DNA from: an uncultured Pelagibacteraceae bacterium
GTDB lineage: Bacteria > Pseudomonadota > Alphaproteobacteria > Pelagibacterales > Pelagibacteraceae
Length of the DNA stretch: 64,000 nt
Assembly (NCBI GenBank): GCA_902634305.1
Contig: CACPJJ010000003.1
Location: forward strand, 1-64,000
Direction: 5' to 3'
Shown: piece by piece, positions 7,913 through 16,172 of the stretch
Layout of the letters: each line of letters opens with the position of its first letter
How positions within the stretch are numbered: position 1 is the first letter of the stretch
The notes under the pieces: model-generated
Database searches by the model: none
What the model saw: the letters and a program-made list of their open reading frames with translations, nothing else
What the model was told of the DNA's origin: nothing
Made by a program: the position numbers and the translations under genes

Positions 7913-9345
7913 TGGTAAACTCTAAATAATTTTTTTGTTTTGGTTTCTATAAAAAATTTTATTAATAAATTTTCAGCAACTTCCAATCTATATTGTTTTG
8001 AGGCCCTCATGTCTGAAATAGGGTTAAAATCTCTTTTTAATAAATCTTTTGCTTTTTCAAATATGTCTTCTGAAAATTTTGAATTTTTTAAAAAATTCTC
8101 ACAATTCTTCGCTCTTTTTGGAATTTCTGCCATGCCTCCATAAGCAATAGCTACATCCTGAATTCTTTGATCTTTAATTTTAAAGTTGAAAGAAGCACAA
8201 ACAGATGAGATATCATCATCAAATCTCTTTGATATTTTATAAGCTTTAAAATTATGGTTTTTATAAATAGGAATAATAATTGATTTTATAAATTCCCCTT
8301 TTTTTAATTTTGTTTTTCTGTATTTGATGAAAAAGTTATTAAGCAAAATTTGCTTATTACCTTTTTTTGTTTGTATTATTATTTTTGCATTCAAAGATAA
8401 AAGTAAAGGTAAAGTGTCTCCTATTGGGGAAGCAGTGGCTATATTTCCACCTATTGTTCCAACATTTCTTATTTGAACAGAACCATATCTTCTTAATATA
8501 TTATTAAAGTCTGGATAATATTTTAAAATAAATTTTTCAACTTCTATAAGAGGAGTTGTGGATCCAAAAATAATTTCATTATTTTTTATTTTAATAAAAT
8601 TAAGCTCTTTTATATTGTTTAAATTAATAATTTTTTTTATTTCTTGTCTATCCTTAGTAACTTTCAATGATAAATCAGTGCCACCACTTAAAAAATCAGA
8701 ATCTGGATTTTTTTGAATTACTGTTCTTAATTCGTTTATTGTTTTGGGTGCAAAATACTTTTTATTTTTATTCTCAATAATTATACTTTTAGAGTGAATT
8801 TTTTTTAAAAGATTTATAGTTTTCTTACTATTTTTATAGAATTCATCAGAGTATTTTTTTTTTATGTTTTTTGCTGCATCGACAATAGGTCTATATCCAG
8901 TGCATCTACATAAATTTCCAGATATTGCATCTTTAATATCATCCTTATTATTATTTTTTTTATTTTTTGACATTGCAAAAATGGACATAACAAAACCTGG
9001 CGTACAAAATCCACATTGAGATGCATGATATTTTGCCATTGCCTCTTGTACAGGATGATAAGAACCATCTATTGAAACTAAATTCTCAACAACTATGAGT
9101 TGTTTTCCATGCAAAGTAGGTGTGAAAGATATGCAGGAATTAATTGCTTTGTATTTTATTTTTTTATTTTCTAACTCTCCTAACACTATTGTACAAGCAC
9201 CGCATCCACCCTCTGCGCATCCCTCTTTGGTTCCAGTTTTTTTTAACTTATCTCTTATAAAATTAAGTATAGTTTGGTTTGGGTCAGGATTTTCTAATTC
9301 AATTAATTTATTTTCATAAATAAATTGAACTTTATTAGTAATCAC
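7909..9345 (-). CDS. xdhA: Xanthine dehydrogenase, iron-sulfur and FAD subunit
   Basis: It passes electrons from the molybdenum site through two [2Fe-2S] clusters to FAD. In 478 residues: a plant-type ferredoxin domain (Cys43, Cys48, Cys51, Cys71), an alpha-helical [2Fe-2S] domain (Cys111, Cys114, Cys146, Cys148 in CGFC and CRC), an FAD domain from about 190 with LSGGTDLSL and GGNIATASPIGD, and the CO-dehydrogenase flavoprotein C-terminal domain. The start is GTG directly after the uraH TAG, with no intervening base. Whether the enzyme uses NAD or another acceptor cannot be decided by eye. Confidence 0.95.
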   Translation of the reverse strand: MITNKVQFIYENKLIELENPDPNQTILNFIRDKLKKTGTKEGCAEGGCGACTIVLGELENKKIKYKAINSCISFTPTLHGKQLIVVENLVSIDGSYHPVQEAMAKYHASQCGFCTPGFVMSIFAMSKNKKNNNKDDIKDAISGNLCRCTGYRPIVDAAKNIKKKYSDEFYKNSKKTINLLKKIHSKSIIIENKNKKYFAPKTINELRTVIQKNPDSDFLSGGTDLSLKVTKDRQEIKKIINLNNIKELNFIKIKNNEIIFGSTTPLIEVEKFILKYYPDFNNILRRYGSVQIRNVGTIGGNIATASPIGDTLPLLLSLNAKIIIQTKKGNKQILLNNFFIKYRKTKLKKGEFIKSIIIPIYKNHNFKAYKISKRFDDDISSVCASFNFKIKDQRIQDVAIAYGGMAEIPKRAKNCENFLKNSKFSEDIFEKAKDLLKRDFNPISDMRASKQYRLEVAENLLIKFFIETKTKKLFRVYQ

Positions 9346-9696
9346 CTAAGAACCTCTATAAGTAGAATAGCTCCATGGAGAAACGAGTAAAGGAACATGA
9401 TAATGTTCTTTTGAATTTGAAATACCAAATCTAATAGCCACATCATCTAAAAAAGGTATCTCAACTGATTTAGCTATATTTTTAAAATAGTCACCAATAA
9501 AAAAAACTAACTCATATTTACCATTCAAAAAATCTTCGCCTTCAAGCAATGGTTTATCGGCTCTTCCATCTTCATTTAATGTTAAAGTTTTTTTCTTTTC
9601 TCTTTTATTGTTATTGAAATAATATAATTCTACTTTTATTCCAGCACCTGGTTTACCTGAGTAAATATCTAAAACATGAGTTGTTAATTTTGTCAT
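9346..9696 (-). CDS. uraH: 5-hydroxyisourate hydrolase (transthyretin-like)
   Basis: It hydrolyses 5-hydroxyisourate, the unstable product of urate oxidase, to OHCU. The 116-residue protein has the family hallmarks: THVLDIYSGKPG at the N-terminus (catalytic His), GRADKP in the middle (catalytic Arg), HYHVPLL, and the C-terminal tetrapeptide YRGS that separates HIU hydrolases from true transthyretins. There is no signal peptide. It is the first gene of the minus-strand purine operon, which continues xdhA-xdhB-guaD-puuD fusion. The 64-base gap to the divergent uraD gene must hold both promoters; I see no convincing operator there. Confidence 0.94.
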   Translation of the reverse strand: MTKLTTHVLDIYSGKPGAGIKVELYYFNNNKREKKKTLTLNEDGRADKPLLEGEDFLNGKYELVFFIGDYFKNIAKSVEIPFLDDVAIRFGISNSKEHYHVPLLVSPWSYSTYRGS

Positions 9697-9760
9697 ATGA
9701 TAAAATATTTATATACAATATTGAGTAATTAATAAATAACAACTAATATAAATTTGTGAA

Positions 9761-10255
9761 ATGATTGATATTAAAAAAATTAATAGTCTTGATAAATCTG
9801 AATTTTTATCAATTTTTGGAAATGTATTTGAAAAATCAAAATGGATAAGCGAGAAAGTATTTGATAAAAAACCATTCAAAAATTTAGATTCTTTTGTTTC
9901 AGAAATAATTGCTATGTATGAAAATAGTGACAATGAAACTATACTAGAAATTCTTAATTTACACCCAGAACTTGCTGTCGAGAAAAAATTAACTACAGAT
10001 TCAGAACTTGAGCAAAGTAAAGCTAACTTGAAACAGTGTACTCCTGAGGAGTTTAATCAATTTAAAAAATTAAATATAGAATATAAAAAAAAATTTAATT
10101 TTCCATTTATTATTGCTGTGAAGGGTAAAAATAAAAATGAAATTTTAAATTACTTTAGAGAAAGAATTAATAATTCATTAGATGAAGAGTTCCTTGAGGC
10201 AAAAAAACAAGTAAAAAAAATTGCAACTTTCAGATTAAAAGAAATTATAAAATAA
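9761..10255 (+). CDS. uraD: OHCU decarboxylase
   Basis: It decarboxylates 2-oxo-4-hydroxy-4-carboxy-5-ureidoimidazoline (OHCU) to S-allantoin, the third step of urate breakdown. The 164-residue all-helical protein carries the catalytic His in LHPELA (about residue 68), the SKANL-like QSKANLKQC helix and the FNFPFIIAVKG motif of the family. It is transcribed away from uraH. No allantoinase, allantoicase or ureide gene follows, so within the window the pathway ends at allantoin. Confidence 0.93.
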   Translation: MIDIKKINSLDKSEFLSIFGNVFEKSKWISEKVFDKKPFKNLDSFVSEIIAMYENSDNETILEILNLHPELAVEKKLTTDSELEQSKANLKQCTPEEFNQFKKLNIEYKKKFNFPFIIAVKGKNKNEILNYFRERINNSLDEEFLEAKKQVKKIATFRLKEIIK

Positions 10256-10260
10256 ATTTT

Positions 10261-10569
10261 TTAATTTGATTTCTCTGATACATACAATGAGACCGCTTCA
10301 ATCTCTTCAGATGTAAGTATGCCTTCATAAGCTGGCATAACTCCAATGCCATTTGTTACAGCCATAACTACCCTTCCAAGGTCTGGTTTGATTAAATTTA
10401 AATTTGGTCCTATATCTGTATTTGATCCGGCATCGGATAAAGCATGACAAGTAGCACAATTTCCTTTTTCTAGAAAAATATTTTTTCCTATATTTAATTT
10501 TTCTTCTGCGTATAAAGTTTGAGTAAATAGTATAGGTATTAATATGCAAATATAATTTAAATATTTCAT
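10261..10569 (-). CDS. Secreted class I cytochrome c, probable electron acceptor of the urate oxidase
   Basis: The 102-residue precursor has a signal peptide of about 21 residues ending LYA, then a mature single-heme cytochrome of about 80 residues with heme motif CATCH (38-42) and likely axial Met78 in GVMPAY. The ATG at 10569 is preferred over an upstream in-frame ATG at 10635 because it places a normal signal peptide at the N-terminus. It is convergent with uraD (five bases apart). Known PuuD enzymes carry a cytochrome c of this size as their C-terminal domain; this gene may be that domain as a separate protein, since the PuuD-like protein here lacks it. That pairing is inference; a general respiratory cytochrome is the alternative. 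Confidence 0.87.
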   Translation of the reverse strand: MKYLNYICILIPILFTQTLYAEEKLNIGKNIFLEKGNCATCHALSDAGSNTDIGPNLNLIKPDLGRVVMAVTNGIGVMPAYEGILTSEEIEAVSLYVSEKSN

Positions 10570-10663
10570 AATTAGATTAAATTTAGTAATAATTAACTTA
10601 ATATTAAATCTACTAAAGATACTTATTTGTGGCAAGTATCAATGGTGTAAATTAAATAGATCT

Positions 10664-11554
10664 ATGAAAATCTTTGATTGCTTTATGTATTTTGATGAGG
10701 AAGTAGTTTTAGATTTAAGATTAAATACTTTAGATAGATATATTGATTATTTTGTTATTGTTGAAAGTACTTTTACACATAAAGGTGAAAAAAGAAGTTT
10801 AAAATTTAATCAAAAAAAATTTGAAAAATTTAAAGATAAAATAATTTATCTTATTTTTGATAAAGAACCTGATGGAATAGAAAAGATTTATGAAACTGAC
10901 AACGAAGGTACAAAAACAAATAAATATATTCTTAACGCTGCAAAAAGAGAAAATGGGCAAAGAAACTATATATTAAATGGTTTACATAAAGCTGAAGCGA
11001 AAGATTTAATTTTGATTTCTGATGTTGATGAAATTCCTAATCTTGAAAATATAGATATAAAAAATATAAAAGAAAAAATTATAATGTTTCAACAAGATAT
11101 GTTTTATTATAAATTCAACTTAAAATTTCCAAACATAGAATGGATAGGAACTAAAGGTTGTAAAAAAAAGCACTTAATCAACCCTCAATGGCTTCGGAAT
11201 ATAAAAAATCGTAAGTATCCATTGTATAGAATTGATACTCTATTTTCTAAAAAAAAATATATTAGTTCAAAGATAGTTAATAATGGAGGATGGCATTTTT
11301 CATGTATTAAGACTGCTGAAGAAATAGAACATAAATTAAAATCATTTTTACATCACAGAGAGTTTGATTTGGATCCGCTTGATACAGAAGGTATAAAAAA
11401 ATTAATGGAAAATAAACAAGCAATTTATGATCTTAGAGCTGATAAAACTGTAAACAAAATAGGCACAGGTGATAAACTTGAGAAATATAGTTTAGAAAAT
11501 TTACCAGAAATAATAAAATTAAATTTAGATAAATACAAAATGTGGTTAGATTAA
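10664..11554 (+). CDS. Glycosyltransferase family 17 protein, copy 1
   Basis: The 296-residue protein belongs to the GT17 family, whose eukaryotic member MGAT3 adds bisecting N-acetylglucosamine. It starts with IFDCFMYFDEEVVLDLRL, has the FVIVESTFTHKG segment, an acidic metal/nucleotide-sugar motif ISDVDEIPN (about 121-129), the YYKFNL segment and WHFSCI near 210. There is no signal peptide or membrane helix. A paralog of identical length follows one base later. The bacterial substrate is unknown; a role in modifying a cell-surface glycan is inferred from the family only. Confidence 0.85.
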   Translation: MKIFDCFMYFDEEVVLDLRLNTLDRYIDYFVIVESTFTHKGEKRSLKFNQKKFEKFKDKIIYLIFDKEPDGIEKIYETDNEGTKTNKYILNAAKRENGQRNYILNGLHKAEAKDLILISDVDEIPNLENIDIKNIKEKIIMFQQDMFYYKFNLKFPNIEWIGTKGCKKKHLINPQWLRNIKNRKYPLYRIDTLFSKKKYISSKIVNNGGWHFSCIKTAEEIEHKLKSFLHHREFDLDPLDTEGIKKLMENKQAIYDLRADKTVNKIGTGDKLEKYSLENLPEIIKLNLDKYKMWLD

Positions 11555-11555
11555 T

Positions 11556-12446
11556 ATGAAAATATTTGATTGTTTTATGTATTACAATGAGGACACTGTT
11601 TTAGATCTAAGATTAAACTATTTAAATAATTTTGTTGATCATTTTATAATCATTGAAAGCACCTTTGATCACAGGGGAAAAAGGAAAAAACTTAATTTCA
11701 ATATTGAAAAATTTACTAAATTCAAAAATAAAATTAGTTATTTTATTTTAGATGGTCAGCCAAAAGATATTGAAGAAGTTGAGGCTAACGATAGTGAGGA
11801 TATTAAAAGTTCAAAATATATTCTTAATGGATATAAAAGAGACCATTTTCAGAGAAATTATATAAACGAAGGTATAAAAGATGCCAAAGAAGAAGATATC
11901 ATAATAATTTCTGATATTGATGAAATTCCAAAATTAAAAAATATAAAATTTGAAAAAATTAAAAATAAGCTAATTATTTTCAAACAAAAAATGTGTTATT
12001 ATAAATTTAATCTTTTTCAAAAAGATTATGATTGGTTTGGCTCTAGAGCCTGTTCCAAAAAGATGCTAAGATCTCCACAATGGTTAAGAGATATTAAATC
12101 TAAACAGTATCCTATCTGGAGAATCGATCTATTATTTTCAAAAAAAAAATATTCAAATATACACATAGTTGATGATGGAGGATGGCATTTTTCCTATTTG
12201 AACACACCTGAATTAATAGAGCAAAAACTCAAATCCTATACACATCACAGAGAGTATGATCTTAACCCAATAGGTATCGATAACATAAAAAAAAGAATAG
12301 AAAATAGAGAGTCAGTTTATAATTTAAATGTTGATATGAAAAAAAATCAATTCTCTGAAGGAGTTTCTTTAAATCTAATGGAAATAGATGAGTTGCCTGA
12401 TTATATTGTTGAAAATAAAATCAAATTTAAAGATTGGCTAGATTGA
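11556..12446 (+). CDS. Glycosyltransferase family 17 protein, copy 2
   Basis: A 296-residue paralog of the preceding gene, colinear over its whole length: IFDCFMYYNEDTVLDLRL, FIIIESTFDHRG, ISDIDEIPK, YYKFNLF, SPQWLRDIKSKQYPIWRID and WHFSYL. The two differ widely outside these motifs, so the duplication is old or the copies have diverged in acceptor specificity. Start and stop are one base from copy 1, so they form one transcription unit. It is convergent with the alkA gene, with about ten bases between. Confidence 0.85.
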   Translation: MKIFDCFMYYNEDTVLDLRLNYLNNFVDHFIIIESTFDHRGKRKKLNFNIEKFTKFKNKISYFILDGQPKDIEEVEANDSEDIKSSKYILNGYKRDHFQRNYINEGIKDAKEEDIIIISDIDEIPKLKNIKFEKIKNKLIIFKQKMCYYKFNLFQKDYDWFGSRACSKKMLRSPQWLRDIKSKQYPIWRIDLLFSKKKYSNIHIVDDGGWHFSYLNTPELIEQKLKSYTHHREYDLNPIGIDNIKKRIENRESVYNLNVDMKKNQFSEGVSLNLMEIDELPDYIVENKIKFKDWLD

Positions 12447-12456
12447 AGTAATTTAT

Positions 12457-13083
12457 TTAGTATTGAATAGGCTCATTATCAATTGAACGCCACAAATACC
12501 AAGTTGCAACTGAGCAATAGGGCGAAAATTTTTTTTTTAAAAAATAAACAAACTTTTTTGGAGGTAAATATTTTTTATTATAATTATTTGATATAGCTCT
12601 AAGTAACCCTATGTCTTGGATAGGCCATATATTTTCTCTATTAAAAGTGAAAAGCAATATCATTTCTGCTGACCATCTTCCTATTTGCCTAAGAGAAGAA
12701 AGATAAATTATCGCTTCTTCATCATTCATTTTTTTAATTAAATTAGGATTAAATGATTTATTAGAAAACTTGATTGAAAGTTCTTTTATTCCTTTGGCTT
12801 TCTGTCTACTTAAACCACATTTTTTAAGTTTCTTAACATTAATTTTTTTTACAACTTTTGCATTAATTTTTCCATTGCATGCTTTCTTAAATCTTTTAAA
12901 TACTGAATTTGCTGCTGCAACGCTTATTTGTTGACCAATTATACTTTTACAAAGAGAGAAAAAAATATCTTTTCTTGTAGTTAAAGTTTTATCTCTATAT
13001 TTATAAATTAAGCTTTTCATTACTTTATCTTTTTTAGATAAATATTTTTTTGCTTTATTCCAATATTTTGGTTGTTTAGTCAT
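12457..13083 (-). CDS. alkA: DNA-3-methyladenine glycosylase II (HhH-GPD family)
   Basis: It removes alkylated bases from DNA in base excision repair. It has 208 residues from the ATG at 13083. The HhH-GPD fold is visible: SIIGQQISVAAANSVFKR, the helix-hairpin-helix GLSRQKAKGIKELS, and the Gly/Pro-rich loop GRWSAEMILLF followed by the catalytic Asp in WPIQDIGL. There is no iron-sulfur Cys cluster, arguing against Nth/MutY. An upstream ATG at 13116 would deepen the overlap with the preceding gene; the chosen start overlaps it by only eight bases. Confidence 0.87.
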   Translation of the reverse strand: MTKQPKYWNKAKKYLSKKDKVMKSLIYKYRDKTLTTRKDIFFSLCKSIIGQQISVAAANSVFKRFKKACNGKINAKVVKKINVKKLKKCGLSRQKAKGIKELSIKFSNKSFNPNLIKKMNDEEAIIYLSSLRQIGRWSAEMILLFTFNRENIWPIQDIGLLRAISNNYNKKYLPPKKFVYFLKKKFSPYCSVATWYLWRSIDNEPIQY

Positions 13084-13957
13084 GCCTAGGAACAGAAACT
13101 TGCTTTTTAAGAGCAATCTCTCTTCTAAAAATTATTATAGAAGAGATTATAACAAGTATAGAGCCTGCTATGGTTTTAATTGTAGGTATTTCTTCCCAAA
13201 TAAAGTATCCAAAAATTATTGCAAAAACTAACGCCAAATATTTTAAAGGAGTTACCAAAGAAACTTCTGAAAACTTGTAGGATTGACTTAGCCATAAATT
13301 TGCAACCCCACCAAATATTCCAATAAGAGATAATAAAAATAAATCTTTTATTTCAGGCATTACCCATCCAAAAGGAATTGTAAAAAAACTTGCTACGGTG
13401 ATTGCAATAGAAAAATTTAATGAAATTAACCATATAGGTTCTGTTGATGATAATTGCCTAATAGCAATAGCAACATATGACAGACCTAGACAAAAAATTA
13501 TTGGATAAATAAAATATATGTTTAAAGAAGTAAAACCAGGCTCTGTAATAATTACAATACCTACAAAGCCAACAATTACAGCAAGCCATCTATATAATCC
13601 AACTTTCTCACTTAAAAAAAAAATTGAAAAAATAGTTGTAAATATTGGAGCAGCAAATGAAATACTTACAACTGTTGCTAAAGGTAAATTTCTTAAAGCA
13701 ATAAATATTGATATAAGAGCAATTAAGCCAAATAAACATCTTAAAAAATGCAATCCAGCTCTTTTTGTGTAATAAAAATTTTTTAATCTTTCTCTAGGAA
13801 TTATAAAAAAATAAAATATTACACCAAAAAAACCCCTAAAAAATAATACCTGCCCCAAAGGATATGAATTTGACCATTTTACAATTAAATCCATTATTGA
13901 AAATGCACAAACGGACATAAACATGTACAAAAAGCCCAATTGATTTTTGGAAAGCAT
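13076..13957 (-). CDS. EamA/DMT-superfamily transporter
   Basis: This is an inner-membrane drug/metabolite-type exporter of 293 residues from the ATG at 13957, with ten hydrophobic segments in two EamA repeats. The first repeat holds MDLIVKWSNSYPLGQVLFFRG, and the second begins around IFCLGLSYVAIAIRQLSS. The open frame extends upstream to 14041, but that would overlap the divergent msrA gene and add a hydrophilic tail, so the later start is chosen. It overlaps alkA by eight bases on the same strand. The substrate is unknown. Confidence 0.87.
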   Translation of the reverse strand: MLSKNQLGFLYMFMSVCAFSIMDLIVKWSNSYPLGQVLFFRGFFGVIFYFFIIPRERLKNFYYTKRAGLHFLRCLFGLIALISIFIALRNLPLATVVSISFAAPIFTTIFSIFFLSEKVGLYRWLAVIVGFVGIVIITEPGFTSLNIYFIYPIIFCLGLSYVAIAIRQLSSTEPIWLISLNFSIAITVASFFTIPFGWVMPEIKDLFLLSLIGIFGGVANLWLSQSYKFSEVSLVTPLKYLALVFAIIFGYFIWEEIPTIKTIAGSILVIISSIIIFRREIALKKQVSVPRHD

Positions 13958-13991
13958 AGGAATAACTTTAGTTAATTTAAAACAATAATCA

Positions 13992-14432
13992 ATGGAAATA
14001 GCTGTATTAGCATTAGGATGTTTTTGGGGTCCAGAAATCAAGTTTGGAAAACTTGATGGAGTTATTAAAACTGAAGTTGGCTATTGTGGAGGAAATAGCG
14101 ATAAAACAACTTATGAAAAAGTTTGTTCGGGAACTACTAACCACGCTGAAGTTGTTAGATTAGAGTTTGATCCAAAAATAATTTCATACGAGAAAATTCT
14201 AAGTTATTTTTTTGAAATTCATGATCCAACTACATTAAATTCTCAAGGTCCTGATTTAGGAACTCAATATAGAAGTGAAATATTCTATGTGAATGAAAAT
14301 CAAAAAAGAATAGCTAAAAAAATTGTTGAAGAAAATAATAAAAAACTTTCAGGTAAAGTTGTAACAAAATTATCAATGCTAAAAAATTATTGTATTGCGG
14401 AAGATTATCATCAAAAATATTTAGTTAAATAA
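13992..14432 (+). CDS. msrA: Peptide-methionine (S)-S-oxide reductase MsrA
   Basis: It reduces methionine-S-sulfoxide in oxidised proteins. The 146 residues carry the catalytic Cys10 in LGCFWGPE, VGYCGG, TTNHAEVV, HDPTTLNSQGPDLGTQYRS and the C-terminal AEDYHQKYL, all diagnostic for MsrA. A further Cys sits just before the terminal motif (KNYCIAEDY) and could act in resolving the disulfide. It is followed eight bases later by a sulfurtransferase gene, giving a small sulfur/oxidative-damage pair. Confidence 0.95.
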   Translation: MEIAVLALGCFWGPEIKFGKLDGVIKTEVGYCGGNSDKTTYEKVCSGTTNHAEVVRLEFDPKIISYEKILSYFFEIHDPTTLNSQGPDLGTQYRSEIFYVNENQKRIAKKIVEENNKKLSGKVVTKLSMLKNYCIAEDYHQKYLVK

Positions 14433-14440
14433 ATTTATTT

Positions 14441-15256
14441 ATGTCTTTAGTAAGTACAGATTGGGTTAAAAGAAATAATGATAAATTAAAAATTATTGAT
14501 TGCTCTTGGCATATGCCAAATGTTGAAAGAGATGGATACAATGAATTTCTCTCTTCACATATTGAAAATGCAATATTTTTTGATTTAGATAAAAATTCTG
14601 ATCGAAATACTGATTTGCCACATATGCTTACAAATATTAATGATTGGGAAAATATTGTTTCTAAAATGGGAATTACTAATAAAGATGAAATAGTAATTTA
14701 TGATAATTCAGATGTGTTAAGTTCATGTAGATGTTGGTACAATTTTATATATTTTGGTCATGATAGTAAATTAGTTCATATCTTAGATGGAGGTCTAAAA
14801 AAATGGAAATCTGAAAATAAACCAACAACAGATATAATTTTAGAAGTTAATCCAACCAAATATACTGCTAAAGAAAGAAAAAATTTGGTTAAAAATATAA
14901 CTCAAATTAATGAAAATATTAACAGTGAAGAATTTAAAGTTATTGATGCAAGAAGCAAAGAAAGATTTGAAGGCAAGGTTAAAGAACTAAGAAAAGGCTT
15001 AAGAAGTGGATCAATTCCAAAATCTGTTTGTATACCTTTTAGAAATTTAATTAATGATGACAATACATTTAAAAACAAAAATGAAATTTTAAAAGTATTC
15101 AAAAATACTTTGGGAGACGAAATAACAACAAATATTGTATTTTCTTGTGGTTCTGGAGTGACTGCTTCTGTTTTGGCACTTGCATATTCTTTAATAAATA
15201 ATAAATATATGCCAACCATATATGATGGTTCTTGGGCAGAATACGGAAAAAATTAA
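14441..15256 (+). CDS. sseA: Thiosulfate/3-mercaptopyruvate sulfurtransferase (two rhodanese domains)
   Basis: It transfers sulfane sulfur from 3-mercaptopyruvate or thiosulfate to an acceptor. In 271 residues, the N-terminal rhodanese domain (IDCSWHMPN, YDNSDVLSSCRCWY, LDGGLKKWK) is followed by an active C-terminal domain with IDARSKERFEGK and catalytic loop CGSGVTA near residue 231. The loop CG-S-G-V-T is the form found in mercaptopyruvate sulfurtransferases (CGSGVTA in SseA-like proteins), so that substrate is preferred. It lies three bases before the RND adaptor gene. Confidence 0.9.
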   Translation: MSLVSTDWVKRNNDKLKIIDCSWHMPNVERDGYNEFLSSHIENAIFFDLDKNSDRNTDLPHMLTNINDWENIVSKMGITNKDEIVIYDNSDVLSSCRCWYNFIYFGHDSKLVHILDGGLKKWKSENKPTTDIILEVNPTKYTAKERKNLVKNITQINENINSEEFKVIDARSKERFEGKVKELRKGLRSGSIPKSVCIPFRNLINDDNTFKNKNEILKVFKNTLGDEITTNIVFSCGSGVTASVLALAYSLINNKYMPTIYDGSWAEYGKN

Positions 15257-15259
15257 AAT

Positions 15260-16168
15260 ATGAAAAGATCAACAAAAGTAATTTCTATAATAATCGTCTT
15301 CTTTTTAGTTATAGCTTCAGTAATTGTTGCAAGAACTATGATTGGAAAACATTTCCAAAAAAAATTTGGTAAAAGACCTCCTCCAGGAATTGTAGTAGCT
15401 GAGGTGGCAGAAAAAGAATTTTCAGAAAAAATTGAAACATTTGGAACTGCAATATCAAACAAAACAAAATCTTTCAGAATAAAAAAGGAAGATTTAATAG
15501 GTGATTTAAAATTAAACAGCTATGTCAAAAAAGGTGATACAATTATTAAGTTAAAAAGTGGAAATATTATAGCACCGTTTAATGGAGTAGTTGGATATAC
15601 TGGTTTAACTGAAGACATATTTGTTTCTGATAGTACATTTATTATAACTTTAGATGACAATTCAGTAATCTATTCCGATATTAAAATTCCTGAAAACTAT
15701 TCCTCTACTATTAAAAAAGGACTACCGATAGAAGCTAAAGTTTCAAGTTATAAAAATAAAATTTTTGTAGGAGAAGTCGATTTCATCTCAAGTAGAATAA
15801 ATGCTGAAACTAGAAGTTTACTAACAAGGATTAAAATTGCTAATTCAAATTTAGAATTAATATCAGGCTCTCTGCTTGAGGTAAGTGTAAAGTTTAATTT
15901 AAGAAATTCTATTAGTATACCAGATACTAGTGTAATGATGGAAGGTGAAAAAGCTTATGTCTATAAAGTATCAAAAGATAATGTTGCAAATAAAACTGAA
16001 ATAAAAATTGGTACAAGACAAGAGAGTAATATTGAAGTTTTATCTGGATTAAATATTGGAGACATAATTGTTGCTGAGGGATTAAAAAAAGTTTACCCAA
16101 GAAGTAAAATCAAACCTATTGAAAAAGGCTCAAAAAATAGTGAGTCTGATTGGAAGAAAAAAACTTAA
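15260..16168 (+). CDS. RND efflux periplasmic adaptor lacking the alpha-helical hairpin
   Basis: This is a membrane-fusion protein that partners the RND pump encoded next. The 302 residues comprise an N-terminal membrane anchor (10-26), a lipoyl-like domain split around residues 84-112, a beta-barrel domain and a membrane-proximal domain. The two lipoyl halves (SYVKKGDTIIKL and IIAPFNGVVGYTG) are joined by only three or four residues, whereas in AcrA-type adaptors a coiled-coil hairpin of roughly 60 to 80 residues lies there. The frame is intact, so this is not a frameshift. The gene is four bases upstream of the pump gene. Confidence 0.9.
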   Translation: MKRSTKVISIIIVFFLVIASVIVARTMIGKHFQKKFGKRPPPGIVVAEVAEKEFSEKIETFGTAISNKTKSFRIKKEDLIGDLKLNSYVKKGDTIIKLKSGNIIAPFNGVVGYTGLTEDIFVSDSTFIITLDDNSVIYSDIKIPENYSSTIKKGLPIEAKVSSYKNKIFVGEVDFISSRINAETRSLLTRIKIANSNLELISGSLLEVSVKFNLRNSISIPDTSVMMEGEKAYVYKVSKDNVANKTEIKIGTRQESNIEVLSGLNIGDIIVAEGLKKVYPRSKIKPIEKGSKNSESDWKKKT

Positions 16169-16172
16169 TTAA

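Noticed and set aside
10570-10635. Longer start for the cytochrome c gene
   Set aside because: It would put 22 residues in front of a good signal peptide.
12500-12560. Long T and A homopolymer tracts here and throughout the window as repeats or terminators
   Set aside because: They occur inside coding regions as Lys and Phe codons and reflect base composition; most lack an adjoining stem.
13958-14041. N-terminal extension of the EamA transporter
   Set aside because: It would overlap the divergent msrA start and adds a hydrophilic stretch; the ATG at 13957 places the first membrane segment normally.
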